Part shown: positions 35,284-45,304 of the stretch, in pieces
Layout of the letters: every line of letters starts with the position of its first letter
How positions within the stretch are numbered: the stretch's first letter is position 1
NCBI RefSeq assembly: GCF_003367175.1
Contig: NZ_QRGA01000007.1
Coordinates: 171,060-235,059, forward strand
Source: Trinickia dinghuensis
Lineage (GTDB): Bacteria; Pseudomonadota; Gammaproteobacteria; Burkholderiales; Burkholderiaceae
Direction of reading: 5' to 3'
Length of the DNA stretch: 64,000 bases
The notes under the pieces: generated by a model
Seen by the model: only the letters and a program-made list of their open reading frames with translations
Told to the model about the DNA's origin: nothing
Databases searched by the model: none
Position numbers and translations under genes: made by a program

Positions 35284-35931
35284 ATGACGTTTTGCCAATC
35301 TGTCGAGCCGCGGCAAGCAGCGTTTCGCTGCGGAAGCGGCTCGGGCGATCGAGCACGACACGCCACCCACGCCTCTTTCGAGCGTGTGTTGCGGTACGGC
35401 ACTCGGCTGCGGCCCATCTCGGCCGCGTTCAGCCCGGTTGGTGTTCACGTCTGGTGCGACTGTCCCCGCAGCTTGACCAGACCCCACACGCCGCCAACGA
35501 ACATGGCATCCACATTCTTGCGCGCCCGAAGGCACAAGGAATGGCGGCGTAGGCCTGCCCAGCAGTACGGCCGATGGCCGCGTCAGGCGCGTGGCGCCTG
35601 GCTGAGCAAGACGTGTGCATCGAACTTCGTCGACACGGAACAGAAGCCGCGGAACCCGCGACTTCCTACTTCAATTGACAGCAATCAGCGTGCGCAAGTT
35701 CGCGCAAGGGCCAGATCACCGGTAGAGCTACGCGGGTGCTCCCCGCGCAAAAGCTGTCGCATTATAGCAGAAAGATGAAGCAATCTGGCGACGGCGGTTC
35801 GCCCCCCTATTGATTCTCCCTATGGCTGTAATAATCCGCATTGCGTAGCACCCTTTCGGCCCCGCAGCACGGGCCTGACGCGGCTGGTACCATCTTTCTT
35901 TTTGCCGTTCGCACGCATCCAGAGCATCCAG
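35284..35931. other. 648-bp gap between rlpA and the MBL hydrolase; possible transcript on the minus strand
   Basis: No protein gene is convincing. A perfect minus-strand TATAAT (35761-35766 on the plus strand as ATTATA) could start either a long rlpA leader or a small RNA running left. Several GC-rich inverted repeats are present downstream of it (for example TCAGGCGCG / CGCGCCTGA-like arms near 35583-35605). No known RNA family is recognised. Confidence 0.3.
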
Positions 35932-36576
35932 ATGAAGGTCTTCGTCATTCCCGTCACGCCGTTTCAGCAGAACTGTTCCCTCGCCATCTGCGAGGCCACG
36001 CAGCGCGCGGCCATCGTCGATCCGGGCGGCGATCTCGAACTGATTCAGCGGGCCGTCGCCGAGAACGGCGCCACGGTCGAAAAGATTCTGCTCACGCACG
36101 GTCACGTCGATCACTGCGCAGGCGCAAAGACGCTCGCCACACATTACGGCGTGCCGATCGAAGGCCCGCATCGCGACGAAAAATTCTGGATCGATCAGCT
36201 TCCCGATCAAAGCGTGCGCTTCGGCTTCCCCGCGGCGCAGGCGTTCGAGCCCGATCGCTGGCTCGACGGCGGCGAATCGGTTCAGTTCGGCGAGGAAACG
36301 CTCGACGTCTATCACTGTCCAGGGCATACGCCCGGCCACGTGGTGTTCGTCAGCGCGCGGCATCGCGTGGCGTTCGTCGGCGATGTCCTCTTCGCGGGCT
36401 CGATCGGCCGCACCGATTTCCCGCGCGGCAATCATGCCGATCTGATCCGCGCGATCCGCACGCAGCTTTGGCCGCTCGGCGACGACATCACGTTCGTCCC
36501 CGGTCACGGTCCGACGTCGACGTTCGGCGAGGAGCGGCGCACGAATCCTTATGTCGCCGACGGGGTGAGCGCGTGA
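35932..36576 (+). CDS. MBL-fold hydrolase (glyoxalase II-like)
   Basis: The 214-aa protein has the metallo-beta-lactamase metal motif [10 protein letters not shown] near residues 55-64. [19 protein letters not shown] and a late VPGHG complete the two-metal site. Such proteins hydrolyse thioesters or similar bonds; the substrate here is unknown. The start at 35932 is the Met before the family core. It is coupled to the downstream exonuclease gene by a GTGA overlap. Confidence 0.88.
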   Translation: MKVFVIPVTPFQQNCSLAICEATQRAAIVDPGGDLELIQRAVAENGATVEKILLTHGHVDHCAGAKTLATHYGVPIEGPHRDEKFWIDQLPDQSVRFGFPAAQAFEPDRWLDGGESVQFGEETLDVYHCPGHTPGHVVFVSARHRVAFVGDVLFAGSIGRTDFPRGNHADLIRAIRTQLWPLGDDITFVPGHGPTSTFGEERRTNPYVADGVSA

Positions 36577-37226
36577 GTTCCGAAATCTACGTCAGCACCG
36601 ATATCGAGGCCGACGGCCCGATCCCGGGGCCGCATTCGATGCTGAGCTTCGCCTCCGCAGCCTTCACCGAGGACAAGCAGATGATCGGCACGTTCTCGGC
36701 CAATCTCGAAACACTGCCCGGCGCGCAAGCGCATCCGGTGCAGGAAGCCTGGTGGAAAACGCAGCCCGACGCGTGGGCCGCGTGCCGCGCCGATCTGCGC
36801 AAGCCCGAGGAAGCGCTCGTGGCTTATGTCGAGTGGGTCGAAGGGCTGCCGGGCAAGCCGGTGTTCGTCGGCATGCCCGCCGGCTTCGATTTCACGTTCA
36901 TGTTTTGGTACATGATGCGCTTCGCGGGGCGCTGTCCGTTTTCTTGGTCGGCGCTCGATATCAAGACGCTCGCCTTCGCGATGACGGGCCTGCCCTATCG
37001 CAAAAGCATCAAACCGCGCATGCCGAAGCACTGGTTCGACGAGCATCCGCATACGCACGTCGCGCTCGACGACGCCATCGAACAAGGCGCCCTTTTCTGC
37101 AACATGCTCAAGGACTTGCGCGTTTGGCAGAAGACTTCGCCGGTGACGGCCGAGGCAAGAGCGCGGGCCGCCGAGGCCGCGGCAAACGGCACAGGTCAAA
37201 ACGACGCCGAGAGCCCGTCAAATTAG
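36573..37226 (+). CDS. DnaQ-like 3'-5' exonuclease domain protein
   Basis: The 217-aa protein begins with STDIEADGP, the DEDD motif Exo I (Asp-x-Glu). [15 protein letters not shown] follows in the position of Exo II, and [14 protein letters not shown] in the position of Exo III with its Asp. This predicts a nuclease of the DEDD class. The GTG start at 36573 overlaps the MBL stop, so the two are translationally coupled. The Ala-rich C-terminus is unstructured. Confidence 0.75.
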   Translation: MSSEIYVSTDIEADGPIPGPHSMLSFASAAFTEDKQMIGTFSANLETLPGAQAHPVQEAWWKTQPDAWAACRADLRKPEEALVAYVEWVEGLPGKPVFVGMPAGFDFTFMFWYMMRFAGRCPFSWSALDIKTLAFAMTGLPYRKSIKPRMPKHWFDEHPHTHVALDDAIEQGALFCNMLKDLRVWQKTSPVTAEARARAAEAAANGTGQNDAESPSN

Positions 37227-37316
37227 GGAAAATCCCTCGCTCTTAGGCCATCCGATTGCCTTTTGTTTCTCCCGCCACTAATATCGGTTTCAGTGGCTGT
37301 CGTAATGGAGGCGCGG

Positions 37317-37775
37317 ATGGCGCTCGACACGTTTTCTCAAAAGATCCTGCGCCTGTTGCAGCTCGATGCTCGACGTTCGGTGCAGGAAATTTCCGATCAA
37401 GTCGGACTGTCGAGCACGCCTTGCTGGCGGCGCATCAAGGACATGGAGCAATCGGGCATCATCCAGCGCTACACGGCGCTGCTCGATCGCGAAAAACTCG
37501 GCCTGCATGTCTGCGCCCTCGCCCACATCCATTTGACGCGGCACACGGAAGGCGGCGTCGAGCAGTTCGAGCGCGAGATCTCCACCTGCCCCGAAGTGAC
37601 CGAGTGCTACAGCACGACGGGCGAAGCGGACTACATCCTCAAGATCGTCGCGCCCGACATCAAAGCCTACGACGCGTTCCTGCACGATCGCATCTTCAAA
37701 ATCCCGGCTGTCGCACAAGTGCGCACGAGCGTCGTGCTGCGCGAAATCAAGTTCGATACGCAACTGCCGCTTTGA
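37317..37775 (+). CDS. Lrp/AsnC family transcriptional regulator
   Basis: The 152-aa protein has an N-terminal helix-turn-helix (SVQEISDQVGLSSTPCWRRI) and a C-terminal RAM/effector domain (CPEVTECYSTTGEADYILKI). The ATG at 37317 is chosen because GGAGGCGCG lies directly upstream. Members bind amino acids and control metabolism. A (GATGTC)x3 hexamer repeat overlaps the stop codon (37774-37791). Confidence 0.9.
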   Translation: MALDTFSQKILRLLQLDARRSVQEISDQVGLSSTPCWRRIKDMEQSGIIQRYTALLDREKLGLHVCALAHIHLTRHTEGGVEQFEREISTCPEVTECYSTTGEADYILKIVAPDIKAYDAFLHDRIFKIPAVAQVRTSVVLREIKFDTQLPL

Positions 37776-37859
37776 TGTCGATGTCGATGTCGATGCCAAC
37801 TCCGGCACCGACGCTGACTCTGGCCTTCTGATCTTCCGACCCGCGGTGACCGTCCGCCC

Positions 37860-39062
37860 TCAAGCGTGCCCCGGCGCGCCTACCTTGGCCGCCACGATCT
37901 GACGCTGCAGCGTCACGCTGCGCGCGCCCAATTTCGCTTTCAACGCGGTGAGGTCGATGCGGTCGACGAGTTCGGCGTCGTGTTCGCGGTCGGCCAGCCC
38001 ATCGGCCGCAAGCGTGATGTCGAGGTCCAGCCCCGTGCTCAAATAATGCACATTCAACGCCGCCGCACGCACGCCGTACTGCGCCAGTTCCGCATCGACG
38101 ATCGCGGCCACCGACGCTCGCGTCGGCAAACGGGCCGGCGGATGCGCGATGGCGTCGTTCTCCGGATCGACGTGAATCAGTGCGTCGAGCACCCGCTTGT
38201 CGGTCATCACCCGCAACCGGGCCGACTCCGCAATGTAGTGCCCCTCCGAGACGGAGATGAATGGATCGACGAGGATGTGGGCATCGACGAGCGCAAGGTC
38301 GCCCGTCTTGCGCGTGCGCAGTTCATGCACGTCGCGCACGCCGGGCTGAGCCAGCAATAGCTTGCGGATGTCTGCCGTGGCCGTTTCGTCGAGCGCACGG
38401 TCGGACAGGTCTTGCAGCGCATCCCAGCCGAATACCCAGCCCATGCGCGCGACGAGAAAGCCGACGATCGCGGCGGCGATCGGGTCCAGCAAGCGCACAC
38501 CGAACAAGCTGCCGACGATACCCACCGCAACGACGAGCGACGAGGCCGCATCCGAACGCGCATGCCACGCGTTCGCGATCAGCATCGCCGAACGAACGCG
38601 CTCGGCTTGCCGCAGCATGAAGCAGAACAGCGCTTCTTTCGAGACGAGGACCAGCACCGCCACCACGAGCGCGCTGACATGAACAGCCGGGATGTTTCCC
38701 ATATCCGCGAGACGCGTGCCGGCACGCCACAGCATGCCGACGCCGACGGCCACGAGCAGCGCGCCGAGAAAAAGAGACGCCACCGTCTCATATCTGGCGT
38801 GCCCGTAGTTGTGGTCCGCGTCGGGTTTCTCGGCGCTCGCGCGATTGGCGATCAGCACGATGAAATCGGAAATCAGGTCGGCCAGCGAATGGACGCCGTC
38901 CGCGATCAATGCCTGAGAATGCGCGAAGAACCCGATCGTGACCTGCAAGCTCATCAGGACGATGTTGACCCCGACGCTCGCAAAGGTGCTTTTGCGCGCG
39001 ACAGCTTGCTTTTCGCCGGAGTGGAGTTCGACGGCGGGGTGGGCGTGTGAATGAGAATGCAT
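37860..39062 (-). CDS. Cation diffusion facilitator (CDF) metal exporter
   Basis: The 400-aa protein has a His-rich N-terminus (HSHSHAH), about six membrane segments, and the CDF metal site HSLADLISDFIV in TM2 with HARSDAASSLVV in TM5. A cytoplasmic domain and an extended C-terminal region follow. It should export divalent metals (zinc or similar) in exchange for protons. The Met at 39062 is the family-typical start; 77 residues of in-frame extension are rejected. Confidence 0.88.
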   Translation of the reverse strand: MHSHSHAHPAVELHSGEKQAVARKSTFASVGVNIVLMSLQVTIGFFAHSQALIADGVHSLADLISDFIVLIANRASAEKPDADHNYGHARYETVASLFLGALLVAVGVGMLWRAGTRLADMGNIPAVHVSALVVAVLVLVSKEALFCFMLRQAERVRSAMLIANAWHARSDAASSLVVAVGIVGSLFGVRLLDPIAAAIVGFLVARMGWVFGWDALQDLSDRALDETATADIRKLLLAQPGVRDVHELRTRKTGDLALVDAHILVDPFISVSEGHYIAESARLRVMTDKRVLDALIHVDPENDAIAHPPARLPTRASVAAIVDAELAQYGVRAAALNVHYLSTGLDLDITLAADGLADREHDAELVDRIDLTALKAKLGARSVTLQRQIVAAKVGAPGHA

Positions 39063-39275
39063 CGAAAACGGTAGACCGCGGATTGGGTACCGTTCGATTG
39101 TATCAAGCGAAACGCGGCGGCGCTGTGACAGCGATGCCATTTTTTCTTTTCGAATCAGCGGGTTATGAGAACGCAACGTATTCTTATTACGCGTCTCGTC
39201 CGCACTCGCATGCCCATGGCGCAAGCCACTGCAATCCCCACCGGGGCAGCGGTTTAAAGCTTTGATGAGACGAAC
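39063..39275. other. Upstream region of the CDF gene; no gene seen
   Basis: The stretch holds the presumed CDF promoter. Together with the H-NS terminator it fills 307 bases between the CDF start and the H-NS stop. Confidence 0.35.
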
Positions 39276-39305
39276 AAAAACCGCGCACCCCAATGGGTTA
39301 CGCGG
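39276..39305 (-). terminator. Terminator of the H-NS gene
   Basis: On the minus strand a stem of 11 positions (CCGCGTAACCC / GGGGTGCGCGG, one mismatch and one G-T pair) is followed by TTTTTG, 65 bases after the H-NS stop codon. Confidence 0.8.
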
Positions 39306-39369
39306 CTCTCATTTAGGCTGCTGACCGAAATAGCGCCGGTGGTGTGCCGACGGCTATCCGTTCCGCCTA

Positions 39370-39669
39370 TTACTTCTGAATCAGGAACTGATCGCGATCC
39401 TGACCGGCGATCCACCGCGGCGGCTTGCCACGGCCCGACCACGTATTGCCGCTCATCGGATCACGGTATTTCGGCGCAACGCCGGCGCGCGGACGGCCCG
39501 CTTTCGCACCCTTGCCACGGCCACCGCCGAGTTCGGCGAGCGTAATGCCGTAGTCAGCCATTTTCTGTTTGATCTCGTTCAGCACTTCAGCGTATTCCTT
39601 CGCCTTCGCCTCTTCGATCTGCTTCTCCAGCTTCTCTCGTTGGGCGAGAAGTTCCTTGTAAGAAGACAT
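39370..39669 (-). CDS. H-NS family nucleoid protein (short Burkholderia type)
   Basis: The 99-aa protein has an N-terminal coiled-coil oligomerisation part (LLAQREKLEKQIEEAKAKEY) and a C-terminal DNA-binding domain with TWSGRGKPPRWI. A Gly/Lys-rich linker (GGGRGKGAKAGRPRAG) lies between. It silences AT-rich, often foreign, DNA, and is relevant for the island in this window. The start at 39669 fits the family N-terminus MSSYKEL. Confidence 0.93.
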   Translation of the reverse strand: MSSYKELLAQREKLEKQIEEAKAKEYAEVLNEIKQKMADYGITLAELGGGRGKGAKAGRPRAGVAPKYRDPMSGNTWSGRGKPPRWIAGQDRDQFLIQK

Positions 39670-40074
39670 ATGTTCCCTTGTGGTTTCGGTAAATGGCGCC
39701 GATCTCCAGCCGGTTTTGCCACAACAATGCGTTTGCCTCGGATATTTCGGAAGCGAGATTAGCACAAAAGGTTGGCGAACGAAAAGCCCAGAAAGCTCGC
39801 GAAAGGAAAATAACTTTGATTGTTTTGTTTCACTCATTCGTCATCGGTCCGCCCATCTCAATTTACCCAATGCAACTGGCGTCTCATATTTCCAACGTTC
39901 CGAGAATTGAAAGGTTCGACAACTTTCAGTTTGTGAAACTAATTCGTCATATTCGGACAAAAGCTTTCATTTCATGAGAGGATGCCGCACCAGCGCGGGT
40001 TTCGCGACGGTGCGCGCGGATTTTTCGTCATTCGAGCATCGGCAATTTCCCTTATCTCGCTATATACGAAGGTA
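39670..40074. other. AT-rich upstream region of the H-NS gene
   Basis: A 405-base stretch clearly richer in A and T than its surroundings, with several TTTG and AATT runs. H-NS genes usually repress themselves through such AT-rich promoters. No gene is supported here. Confidence 0.45.
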
Positions 40075-40740
40075 CTAATCGCTGTGATCTGAGATGCACT
40101 GCGCGAGCGCCTGCTCGAGCGCGGGCATATCGGTTTTCGCCGAATCGAACGCGCAGCGCCGGCGCTGCCCATCCACTTTCAAATCCGCGCCGTATCGATC
40201 GACGCCCGCCAATCGCACGAGCGCCGGCCGGCTCACGTGCCGGTCGAAGTATTCGATCAGTGCGGTTTCATCTTCGTCCGTCAAAGGTTCGAGCGGATCG
40301 AGTTCGTCGGCATCGAGCCAGCCCATTGCGCCGAATCCGCCGATGTATCGCATCCGTTCGATTTCAAGCACGCGAAAAGAAAAATCGCCGAGTGCCAGAT
40401 AACGCTCGGCATCGGGGTGATAGCGCAAATAACGCCGCACAAGCGACGGTTCGAGCCCGCCCGAAACGAATCGGCCCAGCAGCGTCAGCCTCTCGCCGCT
40501 GAGCACGTCGTCGTTCGTCGGCGAATCGACGATAAGGAAGCCCGCGCGCTGATCGGCCTCGAGATTGCGAGCGTGTTCGGCCAGGCGGCTGATCAGGACG
40601 ACGGGACGATGGCGCGCGTCCGTCGCGAACGGCAGTGCCGTCGGATACGGGTAGCCCAGCGGCTCGCGCGCGTGCGTCGCCAGCGCACCTGTAGGCTTGC
40701 GATGCAGTAAATGCAGCGGTGCGTGTGCTGAAATGTTCAT
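40075..40740 (-). CDS. HugZ-type pyridoxamine-phosphate-oxidase-fold protein
   Basis: The 221-aa protein has a split-barrel flavin/heme domain (PTALPFATDARHRPVVLISRLAEH, then RLTLLGRF) and a C-terminal DUF2470-like domain (from about residue 150). HugZ-type members act in heme degradation; others are of unknown substrate. The start at 40740 is the Met before this domain. No iron-uptake genes are adjacent. Confidence 0.8.
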   Translation of the reverse strand: MNISAHAPLHLLHRKPTGALATHAREPLGYPYPTALPFATDARHRPVVLISRLAEHARNLEADQRAGFLIVDSPTNDDVLSGERLTLLGRFVSGGLEPSLVRRYLRYHPDAERYLALGDFSFRVLEIERMRYIGGFGAMGWLDADELDPLEPLTDEDETALIEYFDRHVSRPALVRLAGVDRYGADLKVDGQRRRCAFDSAKTDMPALEQALAQCISDHSD

Positions 40741-40901
40741 GTGTCGTGTCCCCGGTATTGAGCCGCCCGGTTCTCCCTGCGCGAGGGAAAGCTGTCCGTT
40801 AGAATCGGCGGATCCCATTCATCGTAGCGTTTGCGCGCTCATCCGCTGCTCGGATTTTGCGCGTCGCACCCTTTTTACGCTTCGTTCAAGGCTTCGTCCA
40901 A

Positions 40902-42104
40902 GTGTCGCAAACCACTTCATCGCACGTTCCCGCCGCCCATCGCAATCTCGCTCCGGCCGCCCGTGAGCGCGCGCGGTACGCCACGATGGCCTTGTTCTTC
41001 ATCGCGGGGATGGCCTACGCCACATGGGGCGTGCACGTTCCGACCGTTCGCGACAAATTCCACCTCGATCCCGCCGCGCTCTCGGTCGCGCTGTTCGTGC
41101 TGACCGGAGGCTCGATCGCCGCCACCGTCACCAATGCGAAATGGATCACACGCGTCGGCACGCGCCGGGCCTGCCTCGTCGGCGGGCTCGTATTGGCCGG
41201 CAGCATGGCGCTGATTCTGGTGGCGCCCACGTATTGGGTGCTGTTGCCGGTGCTCGCCGCCTTCGGCGCGGGCATGGCCACGATGGACGTCGCCATGAAC
41301 GCCGAGGCCAGCGCGGTCGAACAAGCGCTCGGGCGGCCCATTATGTCTTCGCTGCACGGCATGTTCAGTATCGGCGGCATGATCGGTGCGGGAGCGGGCG
41401 GCATCGCGCTCGCCCACGGCATGTCCAGCCTGATCCATATGCTGCTGGCCGCGCTCGTGTGCGCCGGCGTGCTCGTGCTGGCCTGCCCGTCCGTGCTGCC
41501 GCACGTGCCGCACACAGAGAGTCACCATGAGAGTTCGAAGGCGAGCCGCTGGCGCTCGCCCGTGCTCTGGGCATTGGGCGCCGTGGCGCTCATCGCGCTG
41601 ATCGCGGAAGGGGCGATGTACGACTGGGCAGCCGTCTATATGCGCGACGTCGTGCGCTCGACGCCGGCCTTCGCCAGTGCCGGCTATGCGGCGTTCACGG
41701 GCGCGATGGCGGCCGGCCGCTTCGCCGGCGACGCCGTGCGTGCTCGCTTCGGCGCCGTGCAGCTCGTGTTCGTCAGTGCGTCGCTGGCGTGCGTCGGGAT
41801 GATCGGGGCGCTCGTGCTGCCGTTCTCCGTCACTGCGCTGGTCGGCTTCGCCATGATGGGCCTCGGGCTCGCGAACATGATGCCGGTGATCTTCGCCGCC
41901 GCCATGCGCGTGAAAGGCATCCATGCCGCGGAAGGGCTCGCCCACGTGGCGAGCATCGCGTATGTCGGGCTGCTGTTCGGGCCCGTGCTGATCGGCGGCG
42001 TGGCGCAGGCGACGAATCTTTCGGTCGGATTGTCGGTCGTGGCGCTGTGCGCGGCGCTGGTCGCGTTCATCGGGCCGCGCGTGCTCAAACGGCTCGGCGT
42101 TTGA
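40902..42104 (+). CDS. MFS transporter (YbjJ-like)
   Basis: About 12 membrane segments are visible. The early YATWGVHVPTVRDKFHLD and MNAEASAVEQALGRPIMSS segments are typical of the YbjJ/FucP-like group of major facilitators. A GTG start at 40902 is assumed; a TTG at 40857 and an ATG at 40986 are alternatives. The substrate is unknown. Confidence 0.82.
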   Translation: MSQTTSSHVPAAHRNLAPAARERARYATMALFFIAGMAYATWGVHVPTVRDKFHLDPAALSVALFVLTGGSIAATVTNAKWITRVGTRRACLVGGLVLAGSMALILVAPTYWVLLPVLAAFGAGMATMDVAMNAEASAVEQALGRPIMSSLHGMFSIGGMIGAGAGGIALAHGMSSLIHMLLAALVCAGVLVLACPSVLPHVPHTESHHESSKASRWRSPVLWALGAVALIALIAEGAMYDWAAVYMRDVVRSTPAFASAGYAAFTGAMAAGRFAGDAVRARFGAVQLVFVSASLACVGMIGALVLPFSVTALVGFAMMGLGLANMMPVIFAAAMRVKGIHAAEGLAHVASIAYVGLLFGPVLIGGVAQATNLSVGLSVVALCAALVAFIGPRVLKRLGV

Positions 42105-42190
42105 ACCGGCCCGGCGCGGGCCAGCCTTAGCGCCCGCACTAGGCGCCCGGATCCAGCGCCAAGCCAAGAGCGCAAATAACGCGCGCCCAT

Positions 42191-42221
42191 AAAAAAAGCG
42201 CGCACGCCGTAGCGTACGCGC
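42191..42221 (-). terminator. Terminator of the LivK-type gene
   Basis: On the minus strand GCGCGTACGC / GCGTGCGCGC (10 bp, one G-T pair) with a 4-base loop is followed by TTTTTTT, 72 bases after the stop codon at 42293. Confidence 0.88.
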
Positions 42222-42292
42222 TCTCGAATCCTTTCTTCGCGGCAGCCGCCCAGTAGGCGGCCCCCTCTCCGATCGGTCCGGCTTGCGCCGTT

Positions 42293-43441
42293 TTACATGT
42301 TCACTTCGCTCAGCAGCGTCTTCTTGCCGCCCTTGTAGTCGTACAGCGAGATCACGCCGTGCTTCAGGTCGCCGTGCTCGTCGAACTGAACGTTGCCGAT
42401 CACGCCGTTGTAGTTCGTCGACGGCATGGCCGCGAGGATCTTCGCCGGATCGGTCGAGTTCGCGCGCTTCATCGCGTCGACGATGATGTACACGGCGTCA
42501 TACGTGAACGGAGCGTAGATCTGGATCGGCACGCCGAAACGCTTCTGGTACTTGGCTTCGAACTCCGAACCCTTCGCACCCATCTTCTCGAGCGAGCGGC
42601 CGGCTTCCGAGCAAACTACGTTGTCCGTCGCGTCGCCTGCCAGCGTCGAGAGCTGGTCGGTACACACGCCGTCACCCGCGAGGATCTTCGCGCTGATGCC
42701 GAGCTGCTTCGCTTGCTTCGCGAACGGGCCGCCCGTGGCGTCCATGCCGCCGTACATGATCGCGTCAGGGTGTTCGCCCTTGATCTTCGTCAGAATCGCA
42801 CGGAAGTCGACAGCCTTGTCGTTCGTCGCGTCATGCGACAGAACCGTCATGCCGAGGGACTTCGCCGTCTTTTCGAATTCGTTCGCCAAGCCTTGGCCGT
42901 AAGCCGTGGCGTCGTCGACGATCGCGACCTTCTTCAGCTTCAATTCCTTAGCTGCGTAGTTTGCGAGAGCCGGGCCTTGCTGCGCGTCCGTCGCCACGAC
43001 GCGGAACGTCGTCTTGAAGCCTTGCAGCGTGTATTGCGGGTTCGTGGCCGACGGCGAGATCTGCACGATGCCTGCATCGCTGTAGATCTTCGATGCCGGG
43101 ATCGTCGTACCGGAGTTCAAGTGGCCCACCACGGCGACGACCTTGTCGTCCACCAGCTTCTGGGCAACCTGCGTAGCCGTACGCGGGTCAGCCGCGTCGT
43201 CTTGCGCATCCAGTTGCAGCGTGACCTTTTGGCCACCGATCACGAGACCCTTCTTATTGATTTCCTCGACGGCAAGTCGCGCGCCGTTTTCGTTGTCCTT
43301 ACCGAGGTGAGCGATTTGCCCCGTAAGCGGTGCGACGTGACCAATCTTGACGACTTCGTCCGCCACAGCGCCCGTTGCCATCGTCGCGAACAACATTGCA
43401 GCCGCGGTGATCGGCAACAGCTTTTGCATCTTGATATTCAT
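42293..43441 (-). CDS. Branched-chain amino acid ABC transporter substrate-binding protein (LivK type)
   Basis: The 382-aa precursor has a signal peptide (cleaved near ATGAVA-DE). It then shows the Leu/Ile/Val-binding fold start VVKIGHVAPLTGQIAHLG and later ASKIYSDAGIVQISPSATNP. It captures branched-chain or related amino acids in the periplasm. The start at 43441 has GGAGA upstream. The permease and ATPase genes are not adjacent, so it works with components encoded elsewhere. Confidence 0.92.
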   Translation of the reverse strand: MNIKMQKLLPITAAAMLFATMATGAVADEVVKIGHVAPLTGQIAHLGKDNENGARLAVEEINKKGLVIGGQKVTLQLDAQDDAADPRTATQVAQKLVDDKVVAVVGHLNSGTTIPASKIYSDAGIVQISPSATNPQYTLQGFKTTFRVVATDAQQGPALANYAAKELKLKKVAIVDDATAYGQGLANEFEKTAKSLGMTVLSHDATNDKAVDFRAILTKIKGEHPDAIMYGGMDATGGPFAKQAKQLGISAKILAGDGVCTDQLSTLAGDATDNVVCSEAGRSLEKMGAKGSEFEAKYQKRFGVPIQIYAPFTYDAVYIIVDAMKRANSTDPAKILAAMPSTNYNGVIGNVQFDEHGDLKHGVISLYDYKGGKKTLLSEVNM

Positions 43442-43895
43442 GTAAGTCTCCGGTTTCGGTCCCAAAAACGACGTGATCGCCCGAATCCCCGCCTTCCTCT
43501 TGTCTGTGTCGAAGGGGCAATACCGTCGGATGCATCGTCATGCACTTGGTGGTGCACGTGAGCCGGCGAGTTCGTGACAGGCCGCGCCTTCGTGCTGCGC
43601 GCAAGTGTAGGACAACAAATTAAAGTTGTGGTTTTTTTTCAGAAAGTGGGAAGACTACTAATAGCGCCGGCCGCGAAAATAGCCTGAGGAAAACGCGACT
43701 ACCGCCCGGAAACCCACTATGCATGCGGGTTTTCGAGCGGCAGGGGGTGGCGGCGGCGGCGCAACAGGATGGGTTTCAATTGCGAAGGCGGTAGGCTAAG
43801 GCATTGAGCGGATTCAAAAAAACACTAAACCGGACATACAAATTCCATTCAATGGCTCGGCAGTCGGCCCGCTTATACGATGTTCCGTAGAAGGT
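43442..43895. other. 454-bp promoter region between livK-type and nitronate monooxygenase genes
   Basis: No gene is supported. An AT-rich segment with an eight-T run (near 43631-43638) lies upstream of the LivK-type gene and may hold its promoter. Confidence 0.4.
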
Positions 43896-45011
43896 TTATT
43901 CGACTGTCACAAAGCCTGAAACGGCTTTCGATGCGGCCCGCCATTCGGCGTCGAGCGCGTCGATCAACTCGGCCGTGCCGCAGCCGGCCCGGCGGCCACG
44001 CAACAGCGGCGCGCCCTGCCCGGACCACAGCGAGAGGTAATCGCCGCGATCGGCGCGCGCGGCCGCTTGCCGCAACTCCTGCGTCAGCGCGTTTTGCACG
44101 GGATACGGCGCGATGCGCTCAGGCTCACCCTCGAGCCGGTTCATCAGCGTGTTGCGGATACCACGCGCGTAGCGGCCCGTGATCGCGCGCGTGACCGAAG
44201 TCGACGTGTCGCTGCTGGCCGCGAGCCGCTTGCGCCAATCCTGCGCGATCGAGCTTTCCATACACGGCAGGAATGCCGTGCCGAGTTGCGCGGCCTGAGC
44301 GCCCAGTGCGAGGGCCGCCGCGATTCCACGGCCGTCCATGATGCCGCCGGCCGCCAGCACTGGGATGCCGAGTGCGTCGACGAGCTGCGGCACGAGTGCC
44401 ATCGTGCCGACGAGCGGGTTTTTCTCGGCATCGATGAAGGTGCCGCGGTGTCCGCCCGCCTCCGCCCCTTGCGCGCAGACGGCATCCGCGCCCGCATCGC
44501 GCCAGGCGATGCCCTCCGCCACGTGCGTGGCCGTGCCGATCACATACGCGCCCGCCGCCTTGAGCCGGGCGACGTCGGCCGCGCCGAGCACGCCGAACGT
44601 GAAGCTGACGACCGGCACTTTCAGTTCGATGATCCGGTCGAGCTGCGCGTGAAACGCCGGAGCATAGCGGTCGAGCGCGCGCCCCGGCGGCAAGCCGAGT
44701 TCAGCGCGCAGCGGATCGATCGCCTCGAGCGCGCGGCGCACCGTCGCGTCGTCGGGCGCGGCGGGGTCCTGCACGAACAGGTTGACGCCGAACGCACGCG
44801 ACGTCCCCGCCCGAATCTCGGCGACTTGCTCCGTGAGCTTCTCGGGCGTCAACCCGCCCGCCCCGAGGGAGCCGAGCGCACCGGCGTTGCTCGCCGCGAT
44901 CACGAGCCCCGTCGTCGTCGCCCCCAGCATCGGCGCCTGCACGAGCGGCAAACGCAAATCGAATCGTTCGGCGAACGGGGTGGGGTAGCGGCGCGTGGTT
45001 CCGGTGTTCAT
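43896..45011 (-). CDS. Nitronate monooxygenase (2-nitropropane dioxygenase family)
   Basis: The 371-aa protein is an FMN-binding TIM barrel. It shows LVQAPMLGATTTGLVIAASN at the N-terminus, AQGAEAGGHRGTF with the catalytic-like His, and VLAAGGIMDGRGIAAALALG for FMN binding. It oxidises alkyl nitronates. It is divergent from the dienelactone hydrolase gene. Confidence 0.88.
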   Translation of the reverse strand: MNTGTTRRYPTPFAERFDLRLPLVQAPMLGATTTGLVIAASNAGALGSLGAGGLTPEKLTEQVAEIRAGTSRAFGVNLFVQDPAAPDDATVRRALEAIDPLRAELGLPPGRALDRYAPAFHAQLDRIIELKVPVVSFTFGVLGAADVARLKAAGAYVIGTATHVAEGIAWRDAGADAVCAQGAEAGGHRGTFIDAEKNPLVGTMALVPQLVDALGIPVLAAGGIMDGRGIAAALALGAQAAQLGTAFLPCMESSIAQDWRKRLAASSDTSTSVTRAITGRYARGIRNTLMNRLEGEPERIAPYPVQNALTQELRQAAARADRGDYLSLWSGQGAPLLRGRRAGCGTAELIDALDAEWRAASKAVSGFVTVE

Positions 45012-45304
45012 CTCGATTCTCCTGGCTCGATTCGGGCGTGCGCGAGGGTGCGTGGCGATGGGCTCACTCTACGCTGGGGCTACCAACGCGAAAAATGAAT
45101 TATCGAGATCGTTTCGTTCGCGTTTGATGAACTAAGACTCAGCGAGCTAAGCGAGCGCAATGACCGGCCTGAACGGTCTAGGCCCATTCAAGCACCGCCA
45201 GATAGACGAAAAACGCACCGCGGCTGCACCGCCAGCGCGCGCCACGATTCGATGCCAAACTGGCAGCCCTTGTCCCCTGTGACTCATGAAATCGGAGGTG
45301 GTAA

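Noticed and set aside
35728-36507. 259-aa minus-strand frame
   Set aside because: It lies opposite the MBL hydrolase gene, which carries the full metal motif set.
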